A stretch of 64,000 nucleotides of DNA from Sphingorhabdus sp. M41 (GCF_001586275.1 NZ_CP014545.1:1452501-1516500); one strand, 5' to 3'; shown: positions 18,393-28,980, counted from the stretch's first letter. Notes: generated by a model not told the origin, from the sequence alone. Numbers and translations are program-made.

Positions 18393-20384
18393 CTATTCTC
18401 CAGCGTCGGCATCTGTAGCGGCATCTGTAGCGGCATCGGTAGCGGCTTCGGTGGCCGCGGGCTTCGCCGGAACAGGATTTTCGGCTGCGGCCTTTTCAGC
18501 ATTTTTCCTGGCGCGATAGGCCGCCATTTTTATGTCCATCCGTTCCTGGATTGTACCGCCCCAGGATTTTTCCATCCCGGTCAGAATATCCATCGCTTTT
18601 TCGCGATCATATAGGAAGGTCAGGACATCTCGGGCAACGGGATAGGCCGCGCCCGATCCGCCACCATGTTCTATCACCACCGCAGCGGCGTAGCGGGGAT
18701 TGTCATAGGGGGCGAAGCAGATGAACAGGCCGTGATCCCGATATTTCCAGGCAACATCCTGGCCACCGCGCCCGAAATCAAGATTGACCACTTGCGCCGT
18801 ACCGGTCTTCCCGGCCATCTTCACGTCTTCAATCGGCAGCCGAGCCCGCCCGGCTGTGCCGGGTCCGTTCACCACATCGCTCATCGCCTTCTGGACATAG
18901 AGGAGATGTTCAGGATCAAGGTTCAATGTTTCGATCGGCGTTTTCTTCTTGTCCATGATCAGGCGCGGAACGATTTTCTTGCCCGTTGCAATACGCGCGG
19001 CCATGACCGCCAGCTGAGTCGGATTGACCAGCATATAGCCCTGACCGATGGTGGTATTGACCGTATCATAGGCCTGCCATTCCCGATCATATTTTTTGCG
19101 CAACCACGCCGGATCGGGAACCGTGCCGTAGAACTGGCTGAGCACAGGCAGTGGATATTTCTGTCCCAGCCCCAGACGATTGGCCATCAAGGCTATCGGA
19201 TTGATCCCGATTTTCTGGGCAAAATAGTAGAAATAGACATCGCAGCTCTGGTAAATGCCCTTGGCCATGTCGACCCGTCCGTGGCCACCCCGTTTCCAGC
19301 AGCGGAAGCGGCGGTTGCCGACCTGAAGTCCGCCGTTGCAATTGACCGTTTCGTCAGGGTCCAGTCCCGCTTCCAGAAAGGAGAGGGCGACCATCGGTTT
19401 GACCGTCGATCCCGGTGGGAACAGGCTTTTGAGAGACTTGTCGAGCAGCGGGACGTGGTCGTCTTCGCGCAACATGCCATATTCGGTGACACCGATACCA
19501 TCGGAGAAGCTGTTCGGATCAAAGGATGGCATTGACGTCATCGTCAATATGTCACCGCTCAGGCAATCCAGAACGACCACCGAGCCGGATTCGGGACCCA
19601 GCCTGCGGGCGGCATATTCCTGAAGATCGATGTCGAGGGTCAGTTGCAACGGCTTTCCCGGAACATCGGGGCGGGTGTTGAGCTCCCTGACGATTTTGCC
19701 GCGTGCCGTGACTTCGACCCGCTTTGCCCCGGGTTTTCCCTGCAACCGGCCCTCAAAGATTTTCTCCAGACCATCCTTGCCGATCTTGTAACCCGGCGTA
19801 ATCAATATCGGATCGGGATTTTCCTTATAATCTTCGGACGAAGCAATGCCGACATAGCCGACCAGATGCCCGATGGCCGGGCCGCTGGGATAATTGCGCG
19901 AAAAGCCCTGACGCGGTGACACGCCCGGCATGTCGGGAAGCCGGACGCTGACGGCGGCATATTGTTCGGAATCCAGTCCGGTGGCGACCTGAACGGGCTG
20001 GAAGCTGCTTGCCTGTTCCAGTTCCTTGTTGATCCGCTCCAGTTCTTCCGCATCGAGAGCCAGCAAGTTTGCCAGCGTGGCAACGGTCTTTTTCCTGTCG
20101 CGCAGCCGGTCCGGAATGATGTCGATGCGAAAATCGGTCTTGTTATTGGCAATAGGCTTGCCGTTGCGGTCGATCAGCCAGCCTCGCCGGGGCGGCACCA
20201 GTGTGAGATTGACCCGGTTGCTTTCGGACAGCAGCTTGTAGCGCTCGTTCTCGGCGACGGAGATATAGGCCATCCGGGCAGCAAGCAGCACCCCGACACC
20301 AATCTGCAATCCGCCGATCACCGTCGCCCTTCGCGTGAAGGTCAGCTCCTGCATGGCACTGCTGATCGTTTTGGCCGGTTTCAC
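18393..20384 (-). CDS. mrdA: Penicillin-binding protein 2 (class B transpeptidase)
   Basis: A 663-residue membrane-anchored D,D-transpeptidase. A single N-terminal helix (about 20-40) is followed by the pedestal domain, which opens with RGWLIDRNGKPIANN. The catalytic serine lies in PPGSTVKPM (about 326), the second motif is SCD and the third AGKTGTAQ (about 525). It crosslinks side-wall peptidoglycan with RodA. The C-terminus ends in an Ala/Thr/Asp repeat (AATDAATDAATDADAGE) encoded by four 12-base tandem copies. The start is GTG at 20384, overlapping the mreD stop. Confidence 0.94.
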   Translation of the reverse strand: MKPAKTISSAMQELTFTRRATVIGGLQIGVGVLLAARMAYISVAENERYKLLSESNRVNLTLVPPRRGWLIDRNGKPIANNKTDFRIDIIPDRLRDRKKTVATLANLLALDAEELERINKELEQASSFQPVQVATGLDSEQYAAVSVRLPDMPGVSPRQGFSRNYPSGPAIGHLVGYVGIASSEDYKENPDPILITPGYKIGKDGLEKIFEGRLQGKPGAKRVEVTARGKIVRELNTRPDVPGKPLQLTLDIDLQEYAARRLGPESGSVVVLDCLSGDILTMTSMPSFDPNSFSDGIGVTEYGMLREDDHVPLLDKSLKSLFPPGSTVKPMVALSFLEAGLDPDETVNCNGGLQVGNRRFRCWKRGGHGRVDMAKGIYQSCDVYFYYFAQKIGINPIALMANRLGLGQKYPLPVLSQFYGTVPDPAWLRKKYDREWQAYDTVNTTIGQGYMLVNPTQLAVMAARIATGKKIVPRLIMDKKKTPIETLNLDPEHLLYVQKAMSDVVNGPGTAGRARLPIEDVKMAGKTGTAQVVNLDFGRGGQDVAWKYRDHGLFICFAPYDNPRYAAAVVIEHGGGSGAAYPVARDVLTFLYDREKAMDILTGMEKSWGGTIQERMDIKMAAYRARKNAEKAAAENPVPAKPAATEAATDAATDAATDADAGE
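18408..18455 (-). repeat. Four 12-bp tandem repeats in the mrdA 3' end
   Basis: On the plus strand: two identical copies of GGCATCTGTAGC (18408-18431), one GGCATCGGTAGC and one GGCTTCGGTGGC. The unit keeps frame and encodes Ala-Thr-(Asp/Glu)-Ala repeats in a probably unstructured tail. Confidence 0.85.
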
Positions 20385-20896
20385 GAAGCCACCCGCCAGT
20401 TATCGATCGCCCCGATCAGCCGAGCGACAAACGGATAGAGCAGGACCGACAGCAAGATTTGCGGCACCAGCAAGTCGAGCCGCAGTAAATTGGATTGAAA
20501 ATCGACGATCAGCATGCCGCCTATTAGCACAATTATCATGGCAGTGGAGGCGATAAGCCAATCCTGCCAATAGTCACGGCGCACCGCTTTCCTGTCGACG
20601 CCTTCGAGCAGGATGAAAATCACCGACCAGAGAAACGCGGCGCTGCCCAGTGGCTGTCCGCTAAAAATATCATCGATCAGACCCAGCGGAAACCCGGCCC
20701 AGACGGCCCAATATCCAGGGCGAATCAACCGCCAGGCCAGTACCACCATCAAGCCCATGGGCGGCAAAATCGGATAATCGGTGATGATCGGCAGGGCCGT
20801 GATCATCGAGCCCATGACAACGGTCAAGGGCGGTATCGCCTTGATCCGCAACTGAGATGGTTGCCGGCCAATCCTGGATTGACGGGAACGGGGCAC
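20381..20896 (-). CDS. mreD: Rod shape-determining protein MreD
   Basis: A 171-residue membrane protein with five or so hydrophobic segments and a basic N-terminus (MPRSRQSRIGRQPSQLRIK). Landmarks are PPMGLMVVLAWRLIRP and WAGFPLGLIDDIFSGQPLG, the latter typical of MreD. It links MreC to the elongasome. The GTG start overlaps the mreC stop by one base, and its own stop overlaps the mrdA start, so the whole operon is translationally coupled. Confidence 0.93.
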   Translation of the reverse strand: MPRSRQSRIGRQPSQLRIKAIPPLTVVMGSMITALPIITDYPILPPMGLMVVLAWRLIRPGYWAVWAGFPLGLIDDIFSGQPLGSAAFLWSVIFILLEGVDRKAVRRDYWQDWLIASTAMIIVLIGGMLIVDFQSNLLRLDLLVPQILLSVLLYPFVARLIGAIDNWRVAS

Positions 20897-21798
20897 TATT
20901 CGCCGGTTTCCTGATCTGCGTCCGTTTCGGAATATTTTTCGATCTGGCGCATCGTTTCAGCCTGGAAGATGGGCTGGACAATCGCGTGGCTGACCTTGGC
21001 AGGATTGGCCAATACCCGGCCTATGGCACCGGTTTCGGTTTTGCGAATGACGACAGCTACTGGAATGCCGGGGCTGTACAGACCGCCGCTGCCCGAAGTG
21101 ATCATGAGGTCGCCGCCCTTGAACGGGTTGGTGCCGATGTTGATCGGTTGTATGTCCACTGTCCCGTCGCCGCGACCGGTGGCGAAGGCGGGCAGGCTAT
21201 CACTGGCGCGCTGCACGGGGGTGACATTCTTGCCGTCCGACACCAGCAGTACGCGGGCCGTCGTCGGTCCGGTTTCCAATATGCGTCCGACCAGTCCTTC
21301 CGGCGAGCGCACGGGCTGGCCGGGTTCGAGTCCACTGCTGCTGCCGACACCCAAGGTTGCGATTCGCCGCGAACTCGAGGCTGTCGAACTGATCAATCGC
21401 GCCATGGCGATTGAATCGGGCACTTCCTCGTCCAGCTTTAGCAACCGCTTGAGACGTTCATTTTCTTGCTTGAGGGCACGGGCTTCCAGGATTTCTATGC
21501 GATTCTGCTCAAGTTCCTGCTGCATGGCGGCATTTTTGGATGCTGCGTTGAAATAGGCAGAAATTTCATCGCCGGCGCTGCCCGTTGCGCCACCGATTTC
21601 GGTGAGCGACTTGCTGACTGGCGCCATGGTTTCAGCACCTATGGTGCGAAGCGCTGAAAACCCCTGAGGATCGATGAACGAGATGAGCAACAGAAGCAGT
21701 CCCAAGACCGCTCCCAATATGCCCAGCAAATAGCTGGCGAATATGCTGTACTGCGCCCGCTTGGAAAATCCTGGACGCCGATTGTTTGGCGGCGCCAT
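20896..21798 (-). CDS. mreC: Rod shape-determining protein MreC
   Basis: A 300-residue bitopic protein with a short basic cytoplasmic tail, one transmembrane helix (about 18-42, YLLGILGAVLGLLLLLISFI), a coiled coil (about 80-115, MQQELEQNRIEILEARALKQEN) and a periplasmic beta-barrel region with TSGSGGLYSPGIPVAVV. It scaffolds PBP2 and MreD. The C-terminus is acidic (ETDADQETGE). It sits between mreB and mreD in the canonical order. Confidence 0.95.
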   Translation of the reverse strand: MAPPNNRRPGFSKRAQYSIFASYLLGILGAVLGLLLLLISFIDPQGFSALRTIGAETMAPVSKSLTEIGGATGSAGDEISAYFNAASKNAAMQQELEQNRIEILEARALKQENERLKRLLKLDEEVPDSIAMARLISSTASSSRRIATLGVGSSSGLEPGQPVRSPEGLVGRILETGPTTARVLLVSDGKNVTPVQRASDSLPAFATGRGDGTVDIQPINIGTNPFKGGDLMITSGSGGLYSPGIPVAVVIRKTETGAIGRVLANPAKVSHAIVQPIFQAETMRQIEKYSETDADQETGE

Positions 21799-21847
21799 AT
21801 CGGTTTATCCTTTCGCTTCCTATCGTTGTTCCATCATATGCTCGAAA

Positions 21848-22903
<1,056 letters not shown>

Positions 22904-23036
22904 TTATATTTGCAGAGCTTGCTGCAACAATTAAACCAAGCGATAATCAAGCTGAACGGGTCATGAGGTTAACCATGGGAATCGCCCAAAAAATCAGGGG
23001 TCGCTTGGTAAGGTCGCTTGGGCTAGGAACGCCATT

Positions 23037-24842
23037 ATGTCAATAAGAAGACTCCCAAATAGCCTGATAAATCGGATCGCTGCCGGTGAGGTGGTCGAGC
23101 GCCCGGCCAGCGCCCTGAAAGAGCTGGTCGAAAATGCGATTGATGCCGGGGCCAGCCAGATCAATATTCGTCTGGAGGAAGGCGGGCTCGATCTTGTCCA
23201 GGTCTCCGACAATGGCTGCGGTATGAGCCGGGACGACATTTCTCTCGCGCTCGAACGCCATGCGACATCGAAACTTCCGGACGAGGCAATTGAGCTGGTG
23301 ACAACCATGGGGTTCCGTGGAGAAGCCCTGCCGTCCATTGCTAGCGTGGCGCGGCTCACAATCGAAAGTCGCATGGCTGGCGAGGATGGCTGGTCCCGGG
23401 TGATCGATCATGGCGAACTGGTGCAGGAGGGGCCGACGGCGATTCCGCCGGGAACGAAAGTGCGGGTGGAGCAATTGTTCGGCAAAGTGCCGGCAAGGCG
23501 CAAATTCCTCCGCACGGCGCGCAGCGAATATGCGGCCTGTACCGATATCGTCCGGCGCTTGGCAATGGCACGCCCCGATATCGGCTTCACGCTGGAGCAT
23601 CAGGGGCGCAAGGCGATAGCGGTTCAGGCCGGGGAAACCGGTCCGGAACGGGTCGCCGCTCTGACCAGCCGCGATCTGCGCGGCAATAGCGTTGGCGTCG
23701 ATCTGCAACGGGAAGAAATTCGTCTGACCGGCGTGGCAGGCTTGCCGACTTATAATCGCGGGGTTGCCGATCATCAGTTTCTGTTCGTCAACGGCCGCCC
23801 TGTGAAGGACCGGCTGCTGGTCGGCGCGGTGCGCGGTGCTTATGCCGAGATGCTCGCGCGGGACCGCCACCCCGTTGTCGCCCTGTTCATCGATATGCCG
23901 CCCGAACTGGTCGATGTGAACGTCCATCCGGCGAAGACCGAAGTGCGCTTTCGCGAACCGGCAATGATCCGCGGCATGATTGTCAGTGGCCTCCGCAAGG
24001 CGCTCGATGAAGGCGGATTTCGCGCGGTCCAGCGCCCGGCGGAATCGGCCCTCGGCAGATGGCAGAGCGAGCCTGTGGCGCCCGATCCGCAAACCAATAT
24101 ATTTACCTCGCAGGGCAGAGCCAGCGTGGCGCAGCAACCTTATCCGTCTGCCACGGTGCATGATGGTCATACTGCCTTTGCCGAGATGGATCTGCGCGAG
24201 GATATCGCGCCGCTGATGGGCAGGGCAGAGGAGGCTTCGGGGCCAGTACCGGAGGCCAGCCGCCATCCGCTGGGCATCGCCCGCGGACAGGTCGCGAAAA
24301 CCTATATTGTTGCCGAAGCGGAAGACGGGCTGGTGATCGTTGACCAGCATGCAGCGCACGAACGGCTTGTGCTCGAACGCATGCGCAAGGCCGTCGAAGG
24401 CGGCACGGTGGCATCGCAGGCGCTGCTGATGGCAGAAGTGGTCGAGCTGGACGAAAATGCCTGCGACCGGCTCGAGGCGCGCGCTGCGGAATTGTCGGAA
24501 TTCGGACTGGATCTGGAGCGTTTTGGTCCGACTGCGATGCTGGTGCGGGCAACGCCGGCGATGCTGGGCTCTGGTGACGTCAAGGAACTGGTCAATGATC
24601 TGGCCGACGAGCTTGGCGCTTTTGATCAGGCGCTCAGCCTCAAGGAGCGGGTCGATCATGTCGCGTCGACCATGGCCTGCCACGGCTCGGTCCGGGCCGG
24701 CAGGGTGTTGAGCGTTGCTGAAATGAATGCGCTGCTGCGCGAGATGGAAGTGACTCCGCACAGCGGCCAGTGCAATCACGGACGGCCGACCTGGGTGAAA
24801 TTGGCACTCGATGATGTGGAAAAGCTATTTGGCCGCAAGTGA
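23037..24842 (+). CDS. mutL: DNA mismatch repair protein MutL
   Basis: A 601-residue GHKL ATPase. LPNSLINRIAAGEVVERPAS is at the N-terminus, VSDNGCGMS is motif II, and GFRGEALPSI is motif III. The C-terminal endonuclease motif DQHAAHERLVLE begins near residue 436, so this MutL should carry latent nicking activity, unlike the E. coli protein. CNHGRPTW near the C-terminus is a further metal-site motif. It couples MutS mismatch recognition to strand removal. Monocistronic as far as can be seen. Confidence 0.96.
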   Translation: MSIRRLPNSLINRIAAGEVVERPASALKELVENAIDAGASQINIRLEEGGLDLVQVSDNGCGMSRDDISLALERHATSKLPDEAIELVTTMGFRGEALPSIASVARLTIESRMAGEDGWSRVIDHGELVQEGPTAIPPGTKVRVEQLFGKVPARRKFLRTARSEYAACTDIVRRLAMARPDIGFTLEHQGRKAIAVQAGETGPERVAALTSRDLRGNSVGVDLQREEIRLTGVAGLPTYNRGVADHQFLFVNGRPVKDRLLVGAVRGAYAEMLARDRHPVVALFIDMPPELVDVNVHPAKTEVRFREPAMIRGMIVSGLRKALDEGGFRAVQRPAESALGRWQSEPVAPDPQTNIFTSQGRASVAQQPYPSATVHDGHTAFAEMDLREDIAPLMGRAEEASGPVPEASRHPLGIARGQVAKTYIVAEAEDGLVIVDQHAAHERLVLERMRKAVEGGTVASQALLMAEVVELDENACDRLEARAAELSEFGLDLERFGPTAMLVRATPAMLGSGDVKELVNDLADELGAFDQALSLKERVDHVASTMACHGSVRAGRVLSVAEMNALLREMEVTPHSGQCNHGRPTWVKLALDDVEKLFGRK

Positions 24843-24937
24843 GCCAATTGCCGCAAAATCGGCCATTTGTGATCTAGGTCATTGCTTGTTGGACGGAGTG
24901 CATTAGGCTCCGGTTCAGGATGAAACTGGAGTTTGCC

Positions 24938-25408
24938 ATGAGAGACCGCCTTGCGGCCTATGCATTTGCTGCCCTGATGATGGTCAACGGCGTCGCCGCC
25001 GATGCGCGATCCGAGGCTGGTGAAACCCAAAAAGCCGATAGCGATTTGACCGGCTATTGGCAGCAGGCTGACGGTGACATTCTCTATTTCACCCAGGACG
25101 GGTCGAGCCTGACTTCCCGATATCAAAAGCGGTCGGCGAACAATGACGAAAATGATATAGATTTCACCGCAACCGTTCACGGAAATCTGATTTACGGCGC
25201 GCATCGCGGCCCGTTTTCGCGGGCGATGCAGAAGAAATGCGCGCTGCAAATATGGGTTGGCATGGGGCTGACATTGAGTGACGATGGCACGGAATTGACC
25301 GGTTTCCGGGGAGACAGGATAGTTGATCTGAAGACGTGCAGCGCCAAAAACAGCGATCCGGTCAGTCTTTTCTATACCAGAATGGCCGATAGCGACATTT
25401 TGCAATGA
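24938..25408 (+). CDS. Secreted hypothetical protein
   Basis: A 156-residue protein starting at ATG 24938, which has GGAG 6 bases upstream. An in-frame ATG at 24920 lacks this. Residues about 5-21 (LAAYAFAALMMVNGVAADA) form a signal peptide with probable cleavage after ADA. The mature part begins with an acidic linker and contains LTGYWQQADGDILYFTQDG, suggesting a small beta-rich lipocalin-like or DUF-type domain, with two cysteines (KKCALQI, KTCSAKN) that could pair. I do not recognise the family. Confidence 0.7.
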   Translation: MRDRLAAYAFAALMMVNGVAADARSEAGETQKADSDLTGYWQQADGDILYFTQDGSSLTSRYQKRSANNDENDIDFTATVHGNLIYGAHRGPFSRAMQKKCALQIWVGMGLTLSDDGTELTGFRGDRIVDLKTCSAKNSDPVSLFYTRMADSDILQ

Positions 25409-25499
25409 TGCTGACGGACCAATCCGGAATCAGGTGAAAATGGCATTTGAGAATGTCGGGTGACTATTAGGACGAAAACAAACCGGCCATTTTTTTTCG

Positions 25500-25805
25500 T
25501 TAATATCGGTCGTCGAAGAGACCAACATTGATTGTATCGAAAGTGCGGACGCCAAAATGATTGTGGCGGCTCCAGCGGACTACACCATCGAAATCACCCA
25601 ATCCTTCGACAGAGAGGCTGACCGCTTCGCCGATTTCAACTTTGGTATCGCTCTCCACCTGAGCACCGTAGATCGATATGTTCCCAACAGAAACCGGAAT
25701 CCATGGGCCATCCTGCCGACAGATTTTCGCAGCGGCTCGCTTGACCAGCCGTTCATCATGCTCGTCCCGTTCTTCGAGACCGTCCCAGTCATTGCTATTT
25801 CTCAT
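25500..25805 (-). CDS. PilZ-domain protein (c-di-GMP receptor candidate)
   Basis: A 101-residue single-domain protein. The two cyclic-di-GMP ligand motifs are both present: RLVKR (R-x3-R, residues 19-23) and NISIYG (N-x-S-x2-G, residues 42-47), with the barrel continuing to GVVRWSRHNHFGVRTF. ATG 25805 has GGGAG 6 bases upstream. A longer TTG start at 25880 lacks a Shine-Dalgarno. The output partner is not evident from neighbours. Confidence 0.85.
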   Translation of the reverse strand: MRNSNDWDGLEERDEHDERLVKRAAAKICRQDGPWIPVSVGNISIYGAQVESDTKVEIGEAVSLSVEGLGDFDGVVRWSRHNHFGVRTFDTINVGLFDDRY

Positions 25806-25989
25806 CCAATACTCCCAATATTTTTCAAAGGCCAGCAGCTGCACGCTGGGCAGGGAAAAAATATTAGTGTCTGTGATCAATGTTTGTCAAAATATTTGAC
25901 CGTAATTTACCTGATAATACATAGGTTAATAGGCTGATAAATCAGTATATTCTTTGGCAAAGCCTCGCTTGGTCGGGGGTGTCGGGAAG

Positions 25990-26454
25990 CTAGTCTGCCG
26001 CTGGTGCTTCCGTATTGCGGGCTGCGATCAGCCCGGTGCTTTCCATGGTCATAACCGGCTCATCATTCTGGTTGAAAACGGTCAAGATGCCCGTGGTAAT
26101 CCCCATTTCGGGCCGGTTTTTCGATCGCCTTTTGCTCAGTATTTGGCTTTCGCAGCGCAGGATATCACCGGGGAATACCGGTTTGACCCAGCGCAGCTTG
26201 TCAATCCCCGGAGAGCCCAGTCCCGCCTGTTGCTGTTTTTTGAAATTGTCCACGATCATCCGCATGGCCATGGATCCGGTATGCCAACCGCTGGCCGACA
26301 ATTGGCCAAAATGGGTTTTGGCGGCAGCCTCGTCATCGAGGTGAAAGGGTTGCGGGTCATATTTTGAAGCGAATTCGATGACTTCCTCTCGCGTGACTTG
26401 ATAATGGCCAAATTTCTGGACCGCACCGATTTCGATATCTTCATAATAGAGCAT
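25990..26454 (-). CDS. MaoC-family dehydratase (hotdog fold)
   Basis: A 154-residue hotdog-fold protein. The hydratase-2 motif is FASKYDPQPFHLDDEAA, with the catalytic Asp/His pair spaced as in (R)-specific enoyl-CoA hydratases, and ASGWHTGSMAMRMIVDNF continues the central helix. It probably hydrates an enoyl-CoA-type thioester. The specific substrate is unknown. It lies 11 bases after the nucleotide pyrophosphatase-like gene on the same strand, so they may be co-transcribed. Confidence 0.88.
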   Translation of the reverse strand: MLYYEDIEIGAVQKFGHYQVTREEVIEFASKYDPQPFHLDDEAAAKTHFGQLSASGWHTGSMAMRMIVDNFKKQQQAGLGSPGIDKLRWVKPVFPGDILRCESQILSKRRSKNRPEMGITTGILTVFNQNDEPVMTMESTGLIAARNTEAPAAD

Positions 26455-26465
26455 GGCAGTAGCCT

Positions 26466-27710
26466 TCAGGGCCGCAGTGAGGATGCAAATGGGGTCAGAT
26501 CGCCATCGCTCGCTTGGGGCGTGACACCGGCCAATTTGGCGACAAGCGAGTAAATGTCCACATTGTCGAAGGCCGGTAACTGACCGCCTGGGCTAATGGC
26601 AGGGCCGCTCGCCAGGAAGAAGGCCAACATGTCGGGTTCCCGGTGATCATAGCCATGGCCGCCACCAATTCCGGTCATCCATTCCGGGACATCCTGATAG
26701 ACCACCCAGCCGGTTTCCGGCAGGCAGAGGATCGAAGGCACACGCGGATTTGTGCCATAAGCGAAATGGTCCGGGATATTCTCGCGATCCCAGCATTGCA
26801 TATGCTCGTGTGGGCGAATGAAGGCTGCGCGCAACGCATCGATATTGCCGTCCAGCGGCTCGACACCGGCATAATTGCCGTCTTCGACCAGGTGATATTG
26901 GTCGCGCGCCATGATCCGGTCGAGATGTATGATCCGTTCCGGTGCGGTTTCGGTCATGCCATGGTCCGACGCGATCACGAAATTGACCGGCTGTCCCATG
27001 GCCTCCAGTTGCTGTTTCAAGCGACCGATCTCACCGTCCACGGAGGTGATCGCGGCGTGCAGTTTCTCGCCTGGCGCGGGGCCAAAATAATGGCCTGCCG
27101 TGTCGACCGTATCAAAATAGAGTGTAACCAGCTTGGGCCGGATATTGGCTGGCCGCCGCATCCAGTCGATGATCGCGTTGATCCGTCGATCATTGGACAG
27201 ATCCTGGCTGAACGGCCACCAGTCCGCTGGTCGGATGCCATCGAAATTCACTTCCGACCCGGGCCAGAACATAGTGGCGGAACGGATGCCCTGTTTTTCG
27301 GCAGTGATCCAGATAGGCTCGGCCTGACTCCACCAGAACGGATCCTTGGTCGCCATTTTGAAAACTTCGCCCGGTCGCGCCGAATCTTCCATGGTATTGC
27401 CGACGATCCCGTGATGATCCGGTGTTTTGCCGGTCACAAGCGTCCAGTGATTGGGGAAGGTCTTGCTCGGAAAAGAAGGGCGCATCGGCGCATATATGCC
27501 GGAAGCCGCCAGTGCGCTGAGATGCGGTGTAATCCCGCGTTCGAGATAATCGGGCCGGAAGCCGTCGATCGAGATCAATATCGTGACCGGCTCGCGTTGT
27601 TCAACTTTTTCGCTACCCGAATCGTCCTGTTCGGGAGTGGTCGCAGCAAAGGCAGGGCCACCGGCGAGCAGCAGACTTGCCATAATCAGCGAAAAAATGG
27701 ACCTTAACAT
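26466..27710 (-). CDS. Exported nucleotide pyrophosphatase/phosphodiesterase-like enzyme (alkaline phosphatase superfamily)
   Basis: A 414-residue protein with a signal peptide (about 1-22, MLRSIFSLIMASLLLAGGPAFA). The binuclear metal site of the NPP family is visible: ISIDGFRPDYL (Asp), the nucleophile threonine in FPSKTFPNHWTLVTG, FDTVDTAGHYFGP (Asp, His), ASDHGM (Asp, His) and GGGHGYDH (His). It should hydrolyse phosphodiester or pyrophosphate bonds in the periplasm. Substrates range from nucleotides to phospholipid head groups in this family. Confidence 0.9.
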   Translation of the reverse strand: MLRSIFSLIMASLLLAGGPAFAATTPEQDDSGSEKVEQREPVTILISIDGFRPDYLERGITPHLSALAASGIYAPMRPSFPSKTFPNHWTLVTGKTPDHHGIVGNTMEDSARPGEVFKMATKDPFWWSQAEPIWITAEKQGIRSATMFWPGSEVNFDGIRPADWWPFSQDLSNDRRINAIIDWMRRPANIRPKLVTLYFDTVDTAGHYFGPAPGEKLHAAITSVDGEIGRLKQQLEAMGQPVNFVIASDHGMTETAPERIIHLDRIMARDQYHLVEDGNYAGVEPLDGNIDALRAAFIRPHEHMQCWDRENIPDHFAYGTNPRVPSILCLPETGWVVYQDVPEWMTGIGGGHGYDHREPDMLAFFLASGPAISPGGQLPAFDNVDIYSLVAKLAGVTPQASDGDLTPFASSLRP

Positions 27711-27757
27711 GCTGCTTTCTCCCGGATCAATATCGCCTAGCTGAACAATGTGACAAT

Positions 27758-28858
27758 TTAGACATTGAATTTGAAATTGAAGATATCGCCGTCTTTAGCG
27801 ACATATTCCTTGCCCTCTTGGCGTAGCTTACCGGCGTCGCGAGCAGCGCTTTCGCCGCCAAGCGCGACATAGTCGTCAAAGGCAATGGTTTCGGCGCGAA
27901 TGAAGCCGCGCTCGAAGTCGCTGTGGATTTCGCCGGCCGCTTCGGGGGCCTTGGCACCCTTGTGCACGGTCCAGGCGCGGGCTTCCTTGGGACCGACGGT
28001 GAAGAAGGTCTGCAGATCCAGCAGCTGGTAACCGGCGCGAATCACCCGGGCGAGGCCCGATTCTTCGAGGCCGAGCTCGGCCAGAAATTCGGCCCGGTCG
28101 TCCGGATCCATCTCAACAAGTTCGGACTCGATCGCGGCAGACACGATCACTGCTTCCGCGCCCTCGGCCTTGGCTTTTTCAAATACGGCAGCGCTCAGAT
28201 CATTGCCCTTGGCCGCATCGGCCTCGCTGACATTGCAGACATAAAGCACCGGCTTGGCGGTCAGCAGTTGCGACTGGTCGAAAATTCTCTGCTCTTCCTC
28301 GCCCTCGGGCTGAGTGAGCCGCGCCGGCTTGCCTTCGCGCAGCAATTCCAGCGCCTGACCCAATACGCTGGCGGCAATTTTTGCTTCCTTGTCGCCGCTG
28401 GTCGCTTTTTTCTGAAAGGCAGGGACGCGTTTTTCGAGGCTTTCCAGATCGGAGAGCAGCAGTTCGGTCTCGACCACTTCCGCGTCGGAAATCGGGTCGA
28501 TCTTGTTCGCGACATGCTGGATATCGTCATCCTCGAAGCAGCGCAGCACATGGACGATGGCATCGACTTCGCGGATATTGCCGAGGAACTGATTACCAAG
28601 CCCTTCGCCTTGTGATGCGCCCTTTACGAGACCGGCGATGTCGACAAAAGCGAGCTGTGTTTCGATAATCTTGGCGCTGCTGGCGATTTTGGCAATCTGC
28701 TGCAGTCGCGGATCGGGCACGGCGACCTGGCCGACATTCGGCTCGATCGTGCAGAACGGATAGTTCGCCGCCTGCGCTGCCTGTGTTTCGGTCAGTGCAT
28801 TGAAAAGCGTTGATTTTCCGACGTTGGGAAGGCCAACGATACCGCATTTGAAACCCAT
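27758..28858 (-). CDS. ychF: Redox-regulated ribosome-associated ATPase YchF
   Basis: A 366-residue Obg-family P-loop protein. G1 is GIVGLPNVGKSTLFNAL, with the switch region NYPFCTIEPNVG and a TGS-like C-terminal domain (LLDLQTFFTVGPKEARAWTV). The G4 motif is NVSE rather than NKxD, which explains ATP preference. I start at ATG 28858 (MGFKCGIVG). An in-frame ATG at 28894 would add 12 residues (MLNQVQHDGVSK) that are translated from a dispersed palindromic repeat and are not part of the family. Confidence 0.95.
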   Translation of the reverse strand: MGFKCGIVGLPNVGKSTLFNALTETQAAQAANYPFCTIEPNVGQVAVPDPRLQQIAKIASSAKIIETQLAFVDIAGLVKGASQGEGLGNQFLGNIREVDAIVHVLRCFEDDDIQHVANKIDPISDAEVVETELLLSDLESLEKRVPAFQKKATSGDKEAKIAASVLGQALELLREGKPARLTQPEGEEEQRIFDQSQLLTAKPVLYVCNVSEADAAKGNDLSAAVFEKAKAEGAEAVIVSAAIESELVEMDPDDRAEFLAELGLEESGLARVIRAGYQLLDLQTFFTVGPKEARAWTVHKGAKAPEAAGEIHSDFERGFIRAETIAFDDYVALGGESAARDAGKLRQEGKEYVAKDGDIFNFKFNV

Positions 28859-28869
28859 TTTACTAACTC

Positions 28870-28960
28870 CGTCATGCTGAACCTGATTCAGCATCCCGTG
28901 CCAAATCGTTCAAAAGTTGCGCATATACGCTCTGGACCCTGAATCAAGTTCAGGGTGGCG
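28870..28960. repeat. Imperfect inverted repeat between pth and ychF
   Basis: Left arm CGTCATGCTGAACCTGATTC begins at 28870. The right arm, read on the minus strand from 28960, starts CGCCACCCTGAACTTGATTC. The arms are separated by about 40 bases. It belongs to the same dispersed family as the copies at 35441-35518 and 62297-62323. Confidence 0.75.
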
Positions 28961-28980
28961 ATTTTGTTCTAAACTATTCT

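Noticed and set aside
23040-24779. A 579-residue minus-strand frame.
   Set aside because: Shadow of mutL, which has complete GHKL and endonuclease motifs.
25438-25492. A possible terminator with AAATGGC and GCCATTT before eight T.
   Set aside because: The loop would be about 50 bases; too weak to call.
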